Of a DNA stretch of 64,000 nt, positions 31,650 to 42,049 are shown piece by piece. Where the stretch lies: positions 98,493,698-98,557,697 of the forward strand of contig CM024758.1 in NCBI GenBank assembly GCA_014218235.1. Reading direction: 5' to 3'. Position 1 is the stretch's first letter; each line of letters starts with the position of its first letter. The position numbers and the translations under genes are program-made. This DNA comes from Colocasia esculenta. Its lineage: Eukaryota > Streptophyta > Magnoliopsida > Alismatales > Araceae. The notes beneath the pieces were generated by a model. The model was not told the DNA's origin, did not search any database, and worked only from the letters and a program-made list of their open reading frames with translations.

Positions 31650-31870
31650 CTAAAAATAGAGATGTTCCGACGGACTTGATCATCCTCCAAAAAGGGATGT
31701 TCAAGGGTAAAAAGGTCTCAAACCCGGCTGAGGTGAAAACCCGAAAGGGCGCCTCAGGCAAAAATGGGTAACCCCTCGGTGTGAAAACCCGAAAGGGCGC
31801 ACCGGAAAAAGTTAGAGGGGGCCATCCCCGGTGAAAACCCGAAAGGGCGCTTGGGATGGTAATGTGAAAA
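31650..31870 (+). other. Four-hairpin cassette 3 (structured RNA candidate)
   Basis: Head AAAATAGAGATGTTCCGACG. H1 31,675-31,705 (CTTGA-CATCC/GGATG-TCAAG), H2 31,728-31,757 (CTGAGG/CCTCAG), H3 31,777-31,804 (CGGTG/CACCG), H4 31,822-31,859 (CCATCCC/GGGATGG). Tail GGTAATGTGAAAAAA. H1, H3 and H4 stems differ from cassette 2 on both strands. Confidence 0.75.
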
Positions 31871-31989
31871 AAAAATGAAAAAAATGAATGAAAAGAAAAA
31901 ATGAAAAAAATGCAATGAAACCAACCCCTCTGAGGGGAAGGAAGTGTCGGTCGAACTAACGGGTCACACCCGTCGAATGACTTGAAATA

Positions 31990-32480
31990 TGAAGCGGGTG
32001 TTGAGCCAAGCCCAAACAGGCCAGCCTCGACACCCGAAACGTTGCATCAGATCTTGAAGAATGCCACAAATGCAAAACTCAAGAGCAGCATGCCAAATGA
32101 AATCCCGGGAAAAGCTAAGGAGGCAAGTCTCGAGAACAAAGTCGCTGAACCAAGCCAAAATAAAAAGAGGCAAGCCTCAGCGACAAAAGCTTGCATCAGT
32201 TCTTGAGGGATGCCAGAAATGCAAGATTCAAGGAGCGGATGTCAAGCGGAAGTCCGAGAAAAGCCAATAAGGTAAATCTCAGAAAGGGAAAATATCAAAT
32301 CAGGGCGAGAAGCAAAGCCAGAAAAGGCAAACCTTGTCGACTAAATATCAAGTCGGGTCGCTGGACAAGGTCTCAAAAGGGCCAGCCCCAGCATTCGAAA
32401 TGTTGCACCAGATCTGGAAGAATGCCAGAAATGTAAAGTCCAAAAAGAAAAGGACATCGCTCGAACTTACCGGTCCAAGA
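31990..32480 (+). repeat. Third hairpin type (AAGCC...GGC core) in B's spacer
   Basis: Hairpins with a CAAGCC-N-GGCAAG interior: 31,996-32,035 (GGGTGTTGAG/CTCGACACCC, 10 bp with one G-T) and 32,142-32,183 (TCGCTGA/TCAGCGA). Between them are CTTGA/TCAAG hairpins with GAATGCCA interiors. Element D has the same type at 42,050-42,840. Confidence 0.65.
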
Positions 32481-33620
32481 AACCGAGTAGAGGGCGGGAC
32501 AAGTCAAGTCAAGGAAGACGGCGACAAGGAGGAAATACAGCTGAAGGAGACATGGACGCCAAAGAAAGTGCAGCTAACAACCGGAACTCTGTCATTCCTC
32601 CAAAATATATGGGAGTCCGAGACAAGCCCTCGGGGTAGCCGGTAAAGTATGCACATCGGCCCAAAACAAACAAAAAGGGAGAGAGGGCACAAGCGTGGGG
32701 TCCGCCCCTCAAGGAGCACTGGACGCCCCGTCCTCTAATCTTGCCAGGGCGGCCTCGCAATCCACAAGCTTGGACCGAACACAGGAGTGATCCCACTCCA
32801 AAGCGGCTGTCTCTGCCTCGGCTGAAGACATCCCCTGGTCCAGAGCCGCAACCGACAACTCGCAAGTGGTGATGCGTCGCTGGATCTCCTCCTCCTTCTC
32901 CCGAAGCTTCGCTAACTCTTCAAGGAAGCCTGCTCGCCCGGTCACCAGAGTCTGGGTGCGCTCCCGGGATGCAGTCACCCGCGAGTCAAGGGTGATGGCC
33001 TCTTCCTTCAGCTGGGAGATCCTGCCGCGCAATTCTTGTATCCTGAAACGAGCGGCCGCTTCCTGGTGTCTCTGCCTCACCTCACCCCAAAGCACATCCA
33101 CAGCGGCCATCCATGGGTCTCTGGGGCAGCCCATCAAGTGATAGGCGAGAGTACTCCTCCTCAGGACATCCCGCACGGCTTCGATGGACGGGGGGCTGCT
33201 CTCCTCCATGACAGCCCGCGCAGACGCCATAAAAAGGCTAAGCATTCCTTCAACCCCGCGCACCTGACCTTCCTGCGGAGCGTCAGGCCAAAGGATGTCA
33301 TGCCCTGGGAACGCGTCGGGTCCTTTAAGCGACACCTCGCTCGAAGACGGGGGAAGCAAGCTGCCACCAATAGCTGCCAAAGGCGGGTAGAAAGTCACCT
33401 CGAAGAAAAGATGGCCGCAATATCCGAAGGCACGGGGAGCACAAACCAAACGGCGTCCTCAAACTTAAAATACCTGGTGGGAGCTTGCTGGCCCTTGGAA
33501 GAAACAGAGCGGGCGTAATCCGACGAGGAGCGTCCTCTGCACCGCCTACGGCCGCGGTAGGAGGGGGGATGGCCTCTGGAGGACCTGCCTCCATCATCTC
33601 CGCCGCAATCTCGGCGTCGT

Positions 33621-33741
33621 CTGCAAGGGGATGAACACAAGCATTAAGCGCGAGAACATTCTCTATCTCTCTCGTCCCGACGAGTGTCGGGGCAAATAGA
33701 CAAAAAGGGGAAAAGCGCGCTCTCGGGAAGCAAGTCCCCAC
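33621..33741 (-). other. Probable intron 5 of the antisense gene
   Basis: The donor is GGCGACG|GTGGGG and the acceptor CATCCCCTTGCAG|ACGACG, after a pyrimidine-rich stretch. Both exon frames (GAAGDGDGG upstream, DDAEIAAEMMEAG downstream) fit phase 1. Another possible intron (donor near 33,933, acceptor near 33,827 after a long T/C run) does not match in phase and is left open. Confidence 0.45.
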
Positions 33742-34134
33742 CGTCGCCATCTCCAGCTGCTCCTCGGGCGACCTCGCCCTCCTCCGCGAAGAAGCGGTAG
33801 AAAGCACAGCGCGGAATTAACCGCCACTGAAATTCAAAAAAAAAGGGGGGGGGGGGGGCAAAGTCATTCGCTACATATAGAAAGAAAGCGGAGGCAGCAC
33901 AGAGGTGAGCCGAGGAGAGCGAGAACCCCTCACTTGCGCTATGGAGGGCTCGTTGCCAACCCCCTCCCTCAAGTATGCCCAGAGCAAAGTCAGAAAAGCC
34001 GGGCAACTCCGTCTCCGACCCAGACAACAGCAGGTCCTGAATGGCCTGTAACGAGGGCGTCCTGCCTGTAGCCGGTGCAGTCACAACCGGGTACTCAACG
34101 CCCTCAGTGACTGTTGCCTCCACCGGGATGTACC

Positions 34135-34244
34135 CTGTAAAGAAACATGGGGGAAAAAGAATTATAAGCCACGCATGACCACAATGCTGGCCAAGCGAGT
34201 GAAAAACAAACAAACCAAACACAAGCAGCCGGTATGCACCCTAC
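34135..34244 (-). other. Intron 3 of the antisense gene
   Basis: The donor is GAGCCGG|GTAGGG and the acceptor CATGTTTCTTTACAG|GGTACA. It is 110 bp and phase 1 on both sides, joining the STEPG frame to YIPVEATVTEG. Confidence 0.65.
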
Positions 34245-34394
34245 CCGGCTCGGTAGAAACCACCCGGGGGGTGCCCGCTCCCTCGGAAGACGGTGTCCCA
34301 TCAAACGTGGGGTTATAATCATCGTCGGCCGGAGGAGCCACATCCTCCCGCGGGGTACTCTCCGCCAACTCGCCGCCCCTAGGGGTTGATGTGC

Positions 34395-34499
34395 CTGTGC
34401 GAAAAAAAAAAAGAAAAAAAAACAGCAAGAAAGGCAAATCCCTTATTAGAAGAAAAAAGAAAGAAAGAGGGGAAGAAGGCGAAGGAGGGGTGTGAAAAC
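34395..34499 (-). other. Intron 2 of the antisense gene
   Basis: The acceptor is TTTTTTCGCACAG|GCACATC after a long T-rich tract. The donor is GGTGG|GTTTTC. It is 105 bp and phase 1 on both sides. Confidence 0.6.
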
Positions 34500-34640
34500 C
34501 CACCGCCCCAGCCAAAGAAGAAGGGTCGGAGGTCCTCCCTCGAGCCGGCGGTTGTAAAGGACCGGCCTCTCTGCTCGCGCGCCTTTTCCGAGCCGGCGGT
34601 GCGTCGCGCTTCGGCACCTCCTTCGGAGAGATAAAGCTCT

Positions 34641-34732
34641 CTGTTCAAGCCAAGAAGGGAAGGAGAGCCCAAATCAGCACGGCGGAATCAAGAAAAATAC
34701 AAGCTAAACATATGAAAAGGAAGGCGATATAC
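34641..34732 (-). other. Intron 1 of the antisense gene
   Basis: The donor is CCCCGCGCG|GTATAT and the acceptor CTTGGCTTGAACAG|AGAGC. It is 92 bp and phase 1 on both sides, joining QPTFSHAPR to FISPKEVPKRDAPP. Confidence 0.65.
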
Positions 34733-35614
34733 CGCGCGGGGCATGAGAAAATGTCGGTTGAAGCACCACGCGGTCGAAAGTGACCTTCACGGCCTTGCCT
34801 GCCTCGGCAATAACATCCCAAAAGTGCTTCAAGGTGGTGCCACTCTCGATCCAGCTGATGTGCTCCCTCGGCCCGACGCGAGCGATGGAGTGCCGAAGGT
34901 GCCGCTCCCAATCTCGCGACAAGTTCGGAAGGATGGGACTGGAAAGCGCCGCGTCTACCGGGTACTCGCAATCCAGCAGAAAATGGCGCCACCAAAAATA
35001 AACCAGCGGCGGCTCCCCGCTGTCTCGAGAAGTTGCCAAGCCCCTCTCGGGGCGCACCAGGGGCTCCAAAGCCCCTACATAAACTTTGTCCGTCGAGTCA
35101 GCAGCCTGCGCCCTCGCACGGCGGCGACCCATAGTCGCCACCCTCCCAGCAATCTCTGGGAACTCCCGCTGAAGAAATTTTGGCGTGATTGAGGAAATAG
35201 GGGCACCCGCCCGGGACAAATAGTCGCCCTCCGCTGTCTTGATCTGCTCGGCGCGTTCCCGGAATAAAGAATGCTCACGCGCCCCTCATGCCGCTGCTCG
35301 GGGATGAAGCACTCGGGAGACGAGTCATGCCTGATGAAGTAGTACCACCAGCTAGAGGCTATCAGGTGGCGGTCCAGGTCCTTGTACGTCCGGACGGACA
35401 GTGCAAAATCAGCATTCGGGGGCACGGCCTGGTCATATCCGAAGTTGCGGGCGAAGCAGTGTGGAAAGTACGACTCCATAAAAAGAGAGTTCCCCTTGCG
35501 GAAGAGCAAGATGCTGGGGCGAATGCAGCAGAGCCAGTCTTTACGAAAAGAAGCACTTGGCGCAGCATTGTGGGGGAGACGATAAACCCGGCCTCCCCGG
35601 CCTTCCTCCACCTA

Positions 35615-35686
35615 AGGCCTGAAGTCACGCGAGTAGCAGGCAAGGTCAAGGCCTGAAGTCACGCGAGTAGTAGGCAAGGTCAAGCC
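35615..35686. repeat. 36-bp tandem duplication inside the antisense gene
   Basis: GGCCTGAAGTCACGCGAGTA and what follows is present twice head to tail, differing at one base. It repeats 12 codons and keeps the frame. Confidence 0.85.
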
Positions 35687-36940
35687 CCTGCTGCCCGGCC
35701 GTCGGCACGAAAGAAAGCCGCCGACGCGCCTCGCTTAGTTGCTGCCGCTGCTCCTGCTATGCGCGGTTCCGGAACATAAAATGAGTGGCATGGAAGGATT
35801 CTCCAGGCTGATGTTGTAACACAACTCGGGCAGTAGAAGACCGACCCAAGCGCCTAGGTAGTGCGTCGCCAGGATAATGCTTCTGTCACGAGGGGAAGGG
35901 CTCGCTGTAAGATCGCCCAGGCCGCAAAAAATGTTGGCCAGGGCTGCAGGGGCCAAAGCTAGCCGCATGCCGCCGGCCAGGATGCAGGCCGGGTAAATGA
36001 CTTCCGGTCTGATGTTCCCTTCCTCCCCGAACGGGAGGACAAAAGTGCACAGCCAGTACACAAGGTAGGCCGCCAAGTGAGTCCGGTCCGGAAGCCGCCT
36101 CGGGTTCCAGTTGTCACCCCGAGGCGCATAAAGATACTTGGCGCCGTCATCCAGGTTCACTGATAGTTGCACATAATCCGCTGGATCATAGCTGTCGCTG
36201 GCAAACTCCTTATGGAAGCAAAAGGGCCCGTTGTAAAAGAAACGGATCCAGGCGTCGCAGCTCACCCTCACTGTCCCCTTTGAAGCACTGGGACATCCGC
36301 TCCTCCCACATCTGGCCAAGTCACGCCAGACCCTCGCCAGATAGCGAAAACTGTGGGACAAGATGTAGGAGCCAGAACCGGAAGACTGATCCCTGTCCAG
36401 GTCACCCAGGCAGACTTCCTCATAAAACTGGCCGGAAATTGGGAGACCAGAAATCCTATGCAGAGCCCATAGGTCGAGGCAGGTCTCCCCCTCTGCGATA
36501 CCGAAGGTGTTAAACCTCCGGTTGAATCTCTCCGCCAGGGCCTGCAGAAGCCCGGAATGGCAAGGATAGCCATGAAGAGCAGCAACAACGGCATGGAGGA
36601 TGCCAACCTGGTCAAACAACTCATGGTAATGGTATAAGATCCCCATCAACCACTCTGTCGCGCCGAACGGAAGGAAGCGTGCGACGAAACAACGGACCAC
36701 CGGTCACACCAGCTGGCGGCCCCTCCACTCAAAATTCGGTCGAGAAAGCATGACGGTCATAGCCATCCTGCACGAACTCACGACCCGAGGGCGGCAGAGT
36801 GTGCCCGGTGAAAGAAATACCAGTCTTGGGCAGCCGTGGACTTCCCACAGGCCTTGCGAAAGCTGTACCTCCCCCACGCGGCAGGCTGGCTCGGGCCCAA
36901 ACAACCCCAACTGCGCCACGTCAGGAAAGTGCACCTGCGC

Positions 36941-38061
36941 CATAGTTGTCAAGGCGGCCGCCTAGGCGGCGCCAAGGCGGTTTTTGGGGGTCGCCTAAGT
37001 GGAGGCGGCCCAAGGAGGCGGCTTGGCGCTTGGGCCCTTGAGATGGTTTCCGGGTCCATTCGGATCCTTTTAGTGGATCGGATCCACTTAATGGATCGGA
37101 TCCCCGGTTACATCCCCCCCTCCGCCCCGACTCCCCTTCGCGACCCGTCTTCCCATCCCGCCTAGTCCAGACCCAGTAGGGTTCCGCAGCCGGAGGCCCG
37201 GAGGAGGTCTCGCCGCCGGAGGAGGTTGCGCCGCTGCCGTCGCGCCGCTGCGTCTCGCCGCCGCCGGAGGAGGTCGCTGCCGCCGGAGGGGTACGCTCCC
37301 CCCATCTCCCCTTCCCTAGTTCCCTGTCACGCTCTCCCCTCCCCTTCCCTAGTTCCCGGAGGAGGCCGCCGGAGGAGGTCGCTGCCGGCGGCGGCATCTC
37401 CCAACCTCTCCCTCCGTCACACTCTCTGCCTATCTCTCTGTCTCTCTGTCTCACGGTCACTCCCCTCTCTCTCTCACTGTCACACACACACACACATTGT
37501 CCCACCGGAACCCCCTCCTCTCTCTCTCTCCGGTCACTCCCCTCTCTCTCTCACGGTCACACACACACACACACACAGTCCCACCGGACACCCCCCTCTC
37601 TCTCTCTGCCTCTCTCTCTCAGGTCTCTCCTCTCTCACGGTCACTCCCCTCTCTCTCTCTGCCTCTCTCTCTCTCTCTCCACACACACACACAGAGACAC
37701 TGTCACACACACTTTGTGTGTGTGACAGTGTCCCGCCCCCCTCTCCTCTCTCTCTCTCACGGTCACACACACACACACAGTCCCGCCCCCCCTCTCCTCT
37801 CTATCTCACACACTGTCACAGAGTGACAGTCCCACCGGCACCCCCTCCTCTCTCTCTCTCACGGTCACTGAGTCACTCCCCTCTCTCTCTCACGGTCACA
37901 CACACACACACACACACACTGTCCCGCGCCCCTCTCCTCTCTATTTACAATTTTTTAAATTAGTTTTAGCGTCTAAGCGCCGCTTAGGCGGGCGCCTAAG
38001 CGCTTAGGCACACAATGAGCACAAAAACGCCTTGGTCGCTTTTGTCGCCTTGACAACTATG
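36941..38061. mobile_element. hAT-like non-autonomous DNA transposon (1,121 bp)
   Basis: Perfect 16-bp terminal inverted repeats CATAGTTGTCAAGGCG / CGCCTTGACAACTATG are flanked by an 8-bp duplication, ACCTGCGC (36,933-36,940 and 38,062-38,069). Eight-bp duplications are typical of hAT elements. The interior has GCCTAGGCGGC palindromes at the ends and a CT/CA-rich simple-sequence core, with no transposase. It lies inside exon 1 of the antisense gene, and the flanking reading frames agree if the insertion and one duplication are discounted. Confidence 0.9.
37420..37930. repeat. CT/CA simple-sequence core of the hAT-like element
   Basis: Runs of CTCTCTCTC alternate with CACACACACAC and the word ACGGTCAC about every 50-100 bp. 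Open frames here are artefacts. Confidence 0.9.
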
Positions 38062-38664
38062 ACCTGCGCGTCGTAGCCGAGAGGAAAGCTGGGGTAATGA
38101 AAGCTGCAGGTCTTCATCATGCTGTCACGACCGGACAAAATCGCCCGCTCCAGCTGGATCCGCTCAGTCGCAAGGAGATCGGCGGGGCCTTCCCAATTGG
38201 CCGACACGAAGTTCTGGATGAACGGGAAGAGGTGCTCGTCTAGCGGGAAGTGCGGGGGGTAGTCATTTCCCCTCCGGTAACGGTAAATCAACCCGCTCCG
38301 GTCTATTCGGCCTGCGTCCACCATGCCCTCAAGGGGCGAAGGCTCCTCCAGTGGGCCACAGACGCACAACCCAACGCCGCTATCGAGCCGGCCCAGGTCC
38401 TCCTCCCGGATCGGAGAAAGAGTGAAGCATGGCATGGGGTCATCCGTTCGCTCGACGTCGTCTTCCGAACGGCGTGGCGCCTTGCCGCCCTTTCCACGAT
38501 CCTTGCGAGCTCGAGGCATCGTCAACCCTGCCATACAAATTGTTCAACCGTCAGATAAAAGAACGTTGCAACAAGGCAGGGGAAAGCAAATGCGAAAGAA
38601 AAGAATGCATTTCGAAGGGGCCACGGGATACCCGCCGTCGCCTCCGTCTCCGATGGATATCCCG

Positions 38665-38675
38665 TGGGGGGCATT
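38665..38675 (+). other. Polypurine tract, element B
   Basis: GTGGGGGGCAT directly before the 3' LTR's TGTTG; short but at the expected place for plus-strand priming. Confidence 0.6.
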
Positions 38676-39125
38676 TGTTGAACCCGAAAAATATCGGGGC
38701 TTAAACAAGCTCCGGGCGACAAATACGCCCTGGAGGAACCGGGAACAAACTCCCGGTCCCCCCGCCCGGACGTCGAAGATAGGCGAGACCGGGATCACGT
38801 ATCCACCCGGAACGACCTAAGTTGCGCGTTCGGGATACGGCGTTCGAAGCCCCACGGGACGAAGCAAGGCGTACCTCGGGCGGTGAAAATCTGGCGACCG
38901 GGCCCTCGTTCAAGACCGCGCACGATCCCGATGCGTCAAGGACAGTCAAATGCACGTGCCCCTCGAAAAACGGGGTCAAACGCACGTGGAACGGTCGAAG
39001 ACGCACGGGCGGTGCACGTATGCACGTGCGCGGCACGGCCGTCGACCACAAACCAAGCACGGGAGGCCCCACGGAGCTCTCTCCCGAAAAACGCGGAGGA
39101 AATGCCGGATGTGGAGAAGGCCCCA

Positions 39126-39133
39126 CTTTTATA
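39126..39133 (-). promoter_or_regulatory. Reverse-facing TATA box, 3' LTR of B
   Basis: TATAAAAG on the minus strand, about 590 bp upstream of the antisense gene's ATG. A GT donor (CCCGAG|GTACGCC, 38,874) and an AG acceptor (TGTATGGCAG, 38,528) could define a 5' leader intron across the LTR edge. Confidence 0.5.
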
Positions 39134-39519
39134 GAGGTGGGCTAGCGGCGCTCCCCCTCTCTCCGCCGGTTTGGGGTCCAGGCGGGACCCCCCGCCGGTC
39201 AGGGGGCCGTCGGGCGGGATCCGCCAGGCATGGACCCCCGTCGGTTCGGGGGCCCTGCTGGTGGGACCCCCCGCCGGTTCGCCCCCCGCAAGGCAGGGGC
39301 CCCCGCCGGTCCGCGAGGCCGTCGGGGGGGGGAGGGGGTCCGCCGGTTCGGGGACCCCGCGGTCGGGGCCGCCAGGCAGGCACCCCCGCCGGTCGGGGGG
39401 CCGGCAGGCAGGCACCCCCGCGGGTCGGGGGCCCTGACTGGCGGGGGATCCCGCCGGTTCGGCCCCTGTGCGCGTACCTCGCGGCCGTGCAACCCCGCCG
39501 GTGCGACCCCTGAAAATCC

Positions 39520-39527
39520 TATAAATA
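39520..39527 (+). promoter_or_regulatory. Sense TATA box, 3' LTR of B
   Basis: TATAAATA, identical in setting to 17,935-17,942. Confidence 0.65.
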
Positions 39528-40627
39528 GGGGGCATACCCCCATTGCAAAGCGCGCGCGGAGAAAAACGAGGAGAGACCCCAAGAGAGGACCTCGGGCAAC
39601 AACACCAAGTCCACATGCGAGAGCTTAAAGAAAGGCCGCACGCTCATCACCCACGCTCGCCTGGTCTGCCTGACCCCCGGAGCTCTGAGCTCTGGTCAGC
39701 GAGTGCTGGGGAGGAAGTCTTTGGCAGCCTTTTGTGTTCTGTCCGCCGCGTTCGGGCCTTCCTGCGCCTCGTCCGTGCGAAGTCACCACAGGTTGTTACA
39801 TGACTCCCGGTGTCTTCATTTAAGTCCTCCGTTGTCAACGAAACGACACACGTAGAGGCAATGTTGTCCGACAGCGGAACAAATACCCTGTCGTCGACTC
39901 AAAAGAGATGACTTGTCTATAAATGTCCGGCGGAGGCACAAACACCCCGTTGTGAGCATTAAAGACCCGACACGCTTGTGGACGCCCGACGGAGGCACAA
40001 ATACCCCGTTGTGAGCGCAAATGTAAACTTTACATCTAGTAAATGTCGAACGGAGGCACAAACACCCCGTTACGAACATCGATGTAATCCTCATGCTGTG
40101 TGATGTCCGACGGAGGCACAAACACCCCGTCGTCGACACCCATGTATATGACATGCTGTATGAACGCCCAGTGGAGGTACAAAAAAACCCATTAAAGGCG
40201 AAAATGTAAATGTCATAAATATAAATGACACGAGCATGCTTGAATGAAATTGTGGAAATTTACTTGTCATCTGTTTCCTTTAAATTTCGGCATATGGTCT
40301 TTTAGCAAACATTACGCATCGAAGGTATTCGAGTTTTGCACTCCATGTAAATGAAACATCGACTCCGGTCGGTGGGGAACGGTCCAGTACACGACCACTC
40401 CAATCGCCCCTAAAACGCGAGCGCACGCGGAAAAAAAAAAATAAATGAAATGAAATTCGAGGGTATCAGGGTTCGCACCCAATACTCCTCGTAAAATAAA
40501 TCTCTTTGTCTGTTTCTCGTAAACAGTCTGGCACGCCCGCAGAAGCGAAAGACAATGGACGGAACCCTCCAGGGCGAAATTCATTTCAAAATTAAAAGAA
40601 AGATAAAGAAGATCCCGCGATCCAACA

Positions 40628-40632
40628 GTAGG
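40628..40632. repeat. Target-site duplication of element B (right)
   Basis: GTAGG, matching 17,097-17,101. Confidence 0.9.
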
Positions 40633-40789
40633 CTATAATCCAAACCTTAGCCATTAAACCACGAAGGTAGGCTATATCTAAAACCAAATCTCAATCCCTT
40701 CAACCACCATAAATCAGCCAAATAGCCAAATGCCAAAAGATCCAAATGCAAATACCAGGTTTAAAAAAAGTAAAGAACGAAAAAGGGCT

Positions 40790-41005
40790 TAACATAGAGG
40801 TGCCCTAACGGACTTAAGTATACAACTTCTTGTGTCATTGAGGGTAAAAAGGTCAAAACATCTGGTTGAGGTGAAAACCTGAAAGGGCGCCTCAGACAAA
40901 AATGGATAATCTCTCGACGTGAAAATCCGAAAGGGCACGTTGGAAAAAGCTAAAGGGGGTCAGTTTCAGCGAAAACCTATAAGGGGCGTTGGAGCTGGTA
41001 ATGTG
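40790..41005 (+). other. Four-hairpin cassette 4, element D (structured RNA candidate)
   Basis: Head ACATAGAGGTGCCCTAACGG. H1 40,813-40,842 (CTTAA/TTGAG), H2 40,866-40,895 (TTGAGG/CCTCAG), H3 40,915-40,942 (CGACGTG/CACGTTG), H4 40,961-40,997 (CAGTTTCAGC/GTTGGAGCTG, 10 pairs with three G-T). Tail GGTAATGTGAAAAG. Confidence 0.7.
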
Positions 41006-42049
41006 AAAAGAAAAAAATGAGAAAAAAATGAGAAGAGAATAGAAAAGGGAAAGGGAGAGAGTCATCGCTCCCGCTCTAAGTTCTCTATGGTCCAAACCAC
41101 CAAGATCGGTCACCTTCAAGCCTTAAAGCCCTGTGGCCTAAAACCATCAAGGTCAGCCACATTCAAATCTCCAAACCCTTCAAACCATGTAGTTCAAAAC
41201 CATCAAAGTCAGCCACCTTTAAACCTTCCACTCACGAACCTTCAATTTCTAACCTTCGCCTCTTATTATCATGGTCACTCATCTCAAAGATCCAAGTTCA
41301 AATCCCAATATTTATCTTAAATCTCCTTTGTTCCACCACGACAAATACATCATGCAGAAATCTACGTCCCAAGTTTTCTCACTATCAAACCACCAAGGTC
41401 GGCCGACCAAAGTCCCAAAATCCTAATCATGAAGCTTTGGCTATTAAACCACAAAGGTCAGCCAAGTCTTAAATTCTAAACACCAAAATTCTCGACTATC
41501 AAACTACAAAGGTCAGCCGAGTCCCCAAATCAAATTCCAAATCCTGGCTATCAAATCATAAAGGTCAGCCAAATTCTCAATTCCAAAACTAAAATTCTCA
41601 AACCTCAAATTTCAAACCAAAATATACTCTGAATCACAACTCTGCTCCTAAACCACTATGGTGGCAGGTGCATAAGCCCAAAGTTCTCCAACCCATCCAT
41701 CCAAACCTCTAACCTTTAGATCCCACATGGCAAGGTAACCATTTGTGTTCCTCAAAAAAAAGAGAGAGGAGAAAAAGAAGAAGATATCGACGCCGCAAAT
41801 TCCTCAAAGGAAGGAAGTCGCTTCTACTAAAACAAAGTTAGCAAACTAGCGGGCCGCATTCGTCAGGCCATTCAAATTTAAAGCTGTGGACTCCTTGAAG
41901 CCCTCTCAATGCATGTACACATGATGTGACAGTTTAAGAAGAGCATGTCATTCAAGACAATAATGACATGAAAAATGTCATTCAAGTAGAAATCATCGTT
42001 TTCCAGGTGAGTCTTTGACTCGAGATTGGCTCAAGAAAAAAATCATCAT

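Larger units (their letters stand above)
29580..32660 (+). other. Hairpin-rich 3' spacer of element B
   Basis: This non-coding stretch follows integrase. It alternates four-hairpin cassettes (three copies) with two tandem arrays of a second hairpin type, then a third type of hairpin at 31,990-32,480. Poly-A tracts separate the parts (29,597; 29,802; 30,477; 30,725; 31,866). Stems differ between copies but stay complementary while loops are constant, so the sense RNA probably folds. The same types fill element D's spacer at 40,628-42,850. Confidence 0.75.
32709..38534 (-). pseudogene. Antisense gene in element B: plant-mobile-domain-like and coiled-coil protein
   Basis: The gene runs opposite to the element, from an ATG at 38,534 (or 38,519) to a stop at 32,709. 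Exon 1 (38,534 to 34,733) encodes a charged N-terminus, then a globular part with DLWALHRISGLPISG and AAYLVYWLCTFVLPFGEEGN ending ALANIFCGL, which resembles the plant mobile domain (PMD, aminotransferase-like). The last exon is a coiled coil (RISQLKEEAITLDSRVTASR). Introns with GT-AG ends interrupt the 3' half. Exon 1 is broken by a transposon (36,941-38,061), a TGA at 36,704-36,706 and frame changes near 35,760 and 35,270. Antisense extra ORFs are known in some Tat elements (e.g. maize Grande). PMD assignment is from memory of the family pattern and needs a profile search. Confidence 0.65.
17102..40627 (+). mobile_element. Element B: 23.5-kb Tat-type Ty3/Gypsy retrotransposon
   Basis: It is bounded by two LTRs of 1,928 and 1,952 bp that align over their length, by TG...CA ends and by a 5-bp duplication (GTAGG). 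Inside it has a primer-binding-like site, ORF1, Gag, PR, RT, RH, a second RNase H, INT, a 3-kb hairpin-rich spacer, a gene on the opposite strand, and a polypurine tract. The two RNase H domains and the absence of a chromodomain point to the Tat clade. Stops and frameshifts in every domain show it is no longer autonomous. The LTRs differ by many small indels, so the insertion is not recent. Confidence 0.95.
38676..40627 (+). mobile_element. 3' LTR of element B
   Basis: 1,952 bp, colinear with 17,102-19,029 and differing by scattered indels and substitutions. All landmarks recur: reverse TATA, GC-rich minisatellite (39,150-39,500), sense TATA, array, U5 hairpin (40,510-40,526) with TCTGGCACGCCCG (40,527-40,539). 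It ends GATCCAACA. Confidence 0.95.

Noticed and set aside
37226..37963. Open frame of 245 codons rich in SLSLS and HTHTH
   Set aside because: It translates a CT/CA microsatellite inside the hAT-like element.
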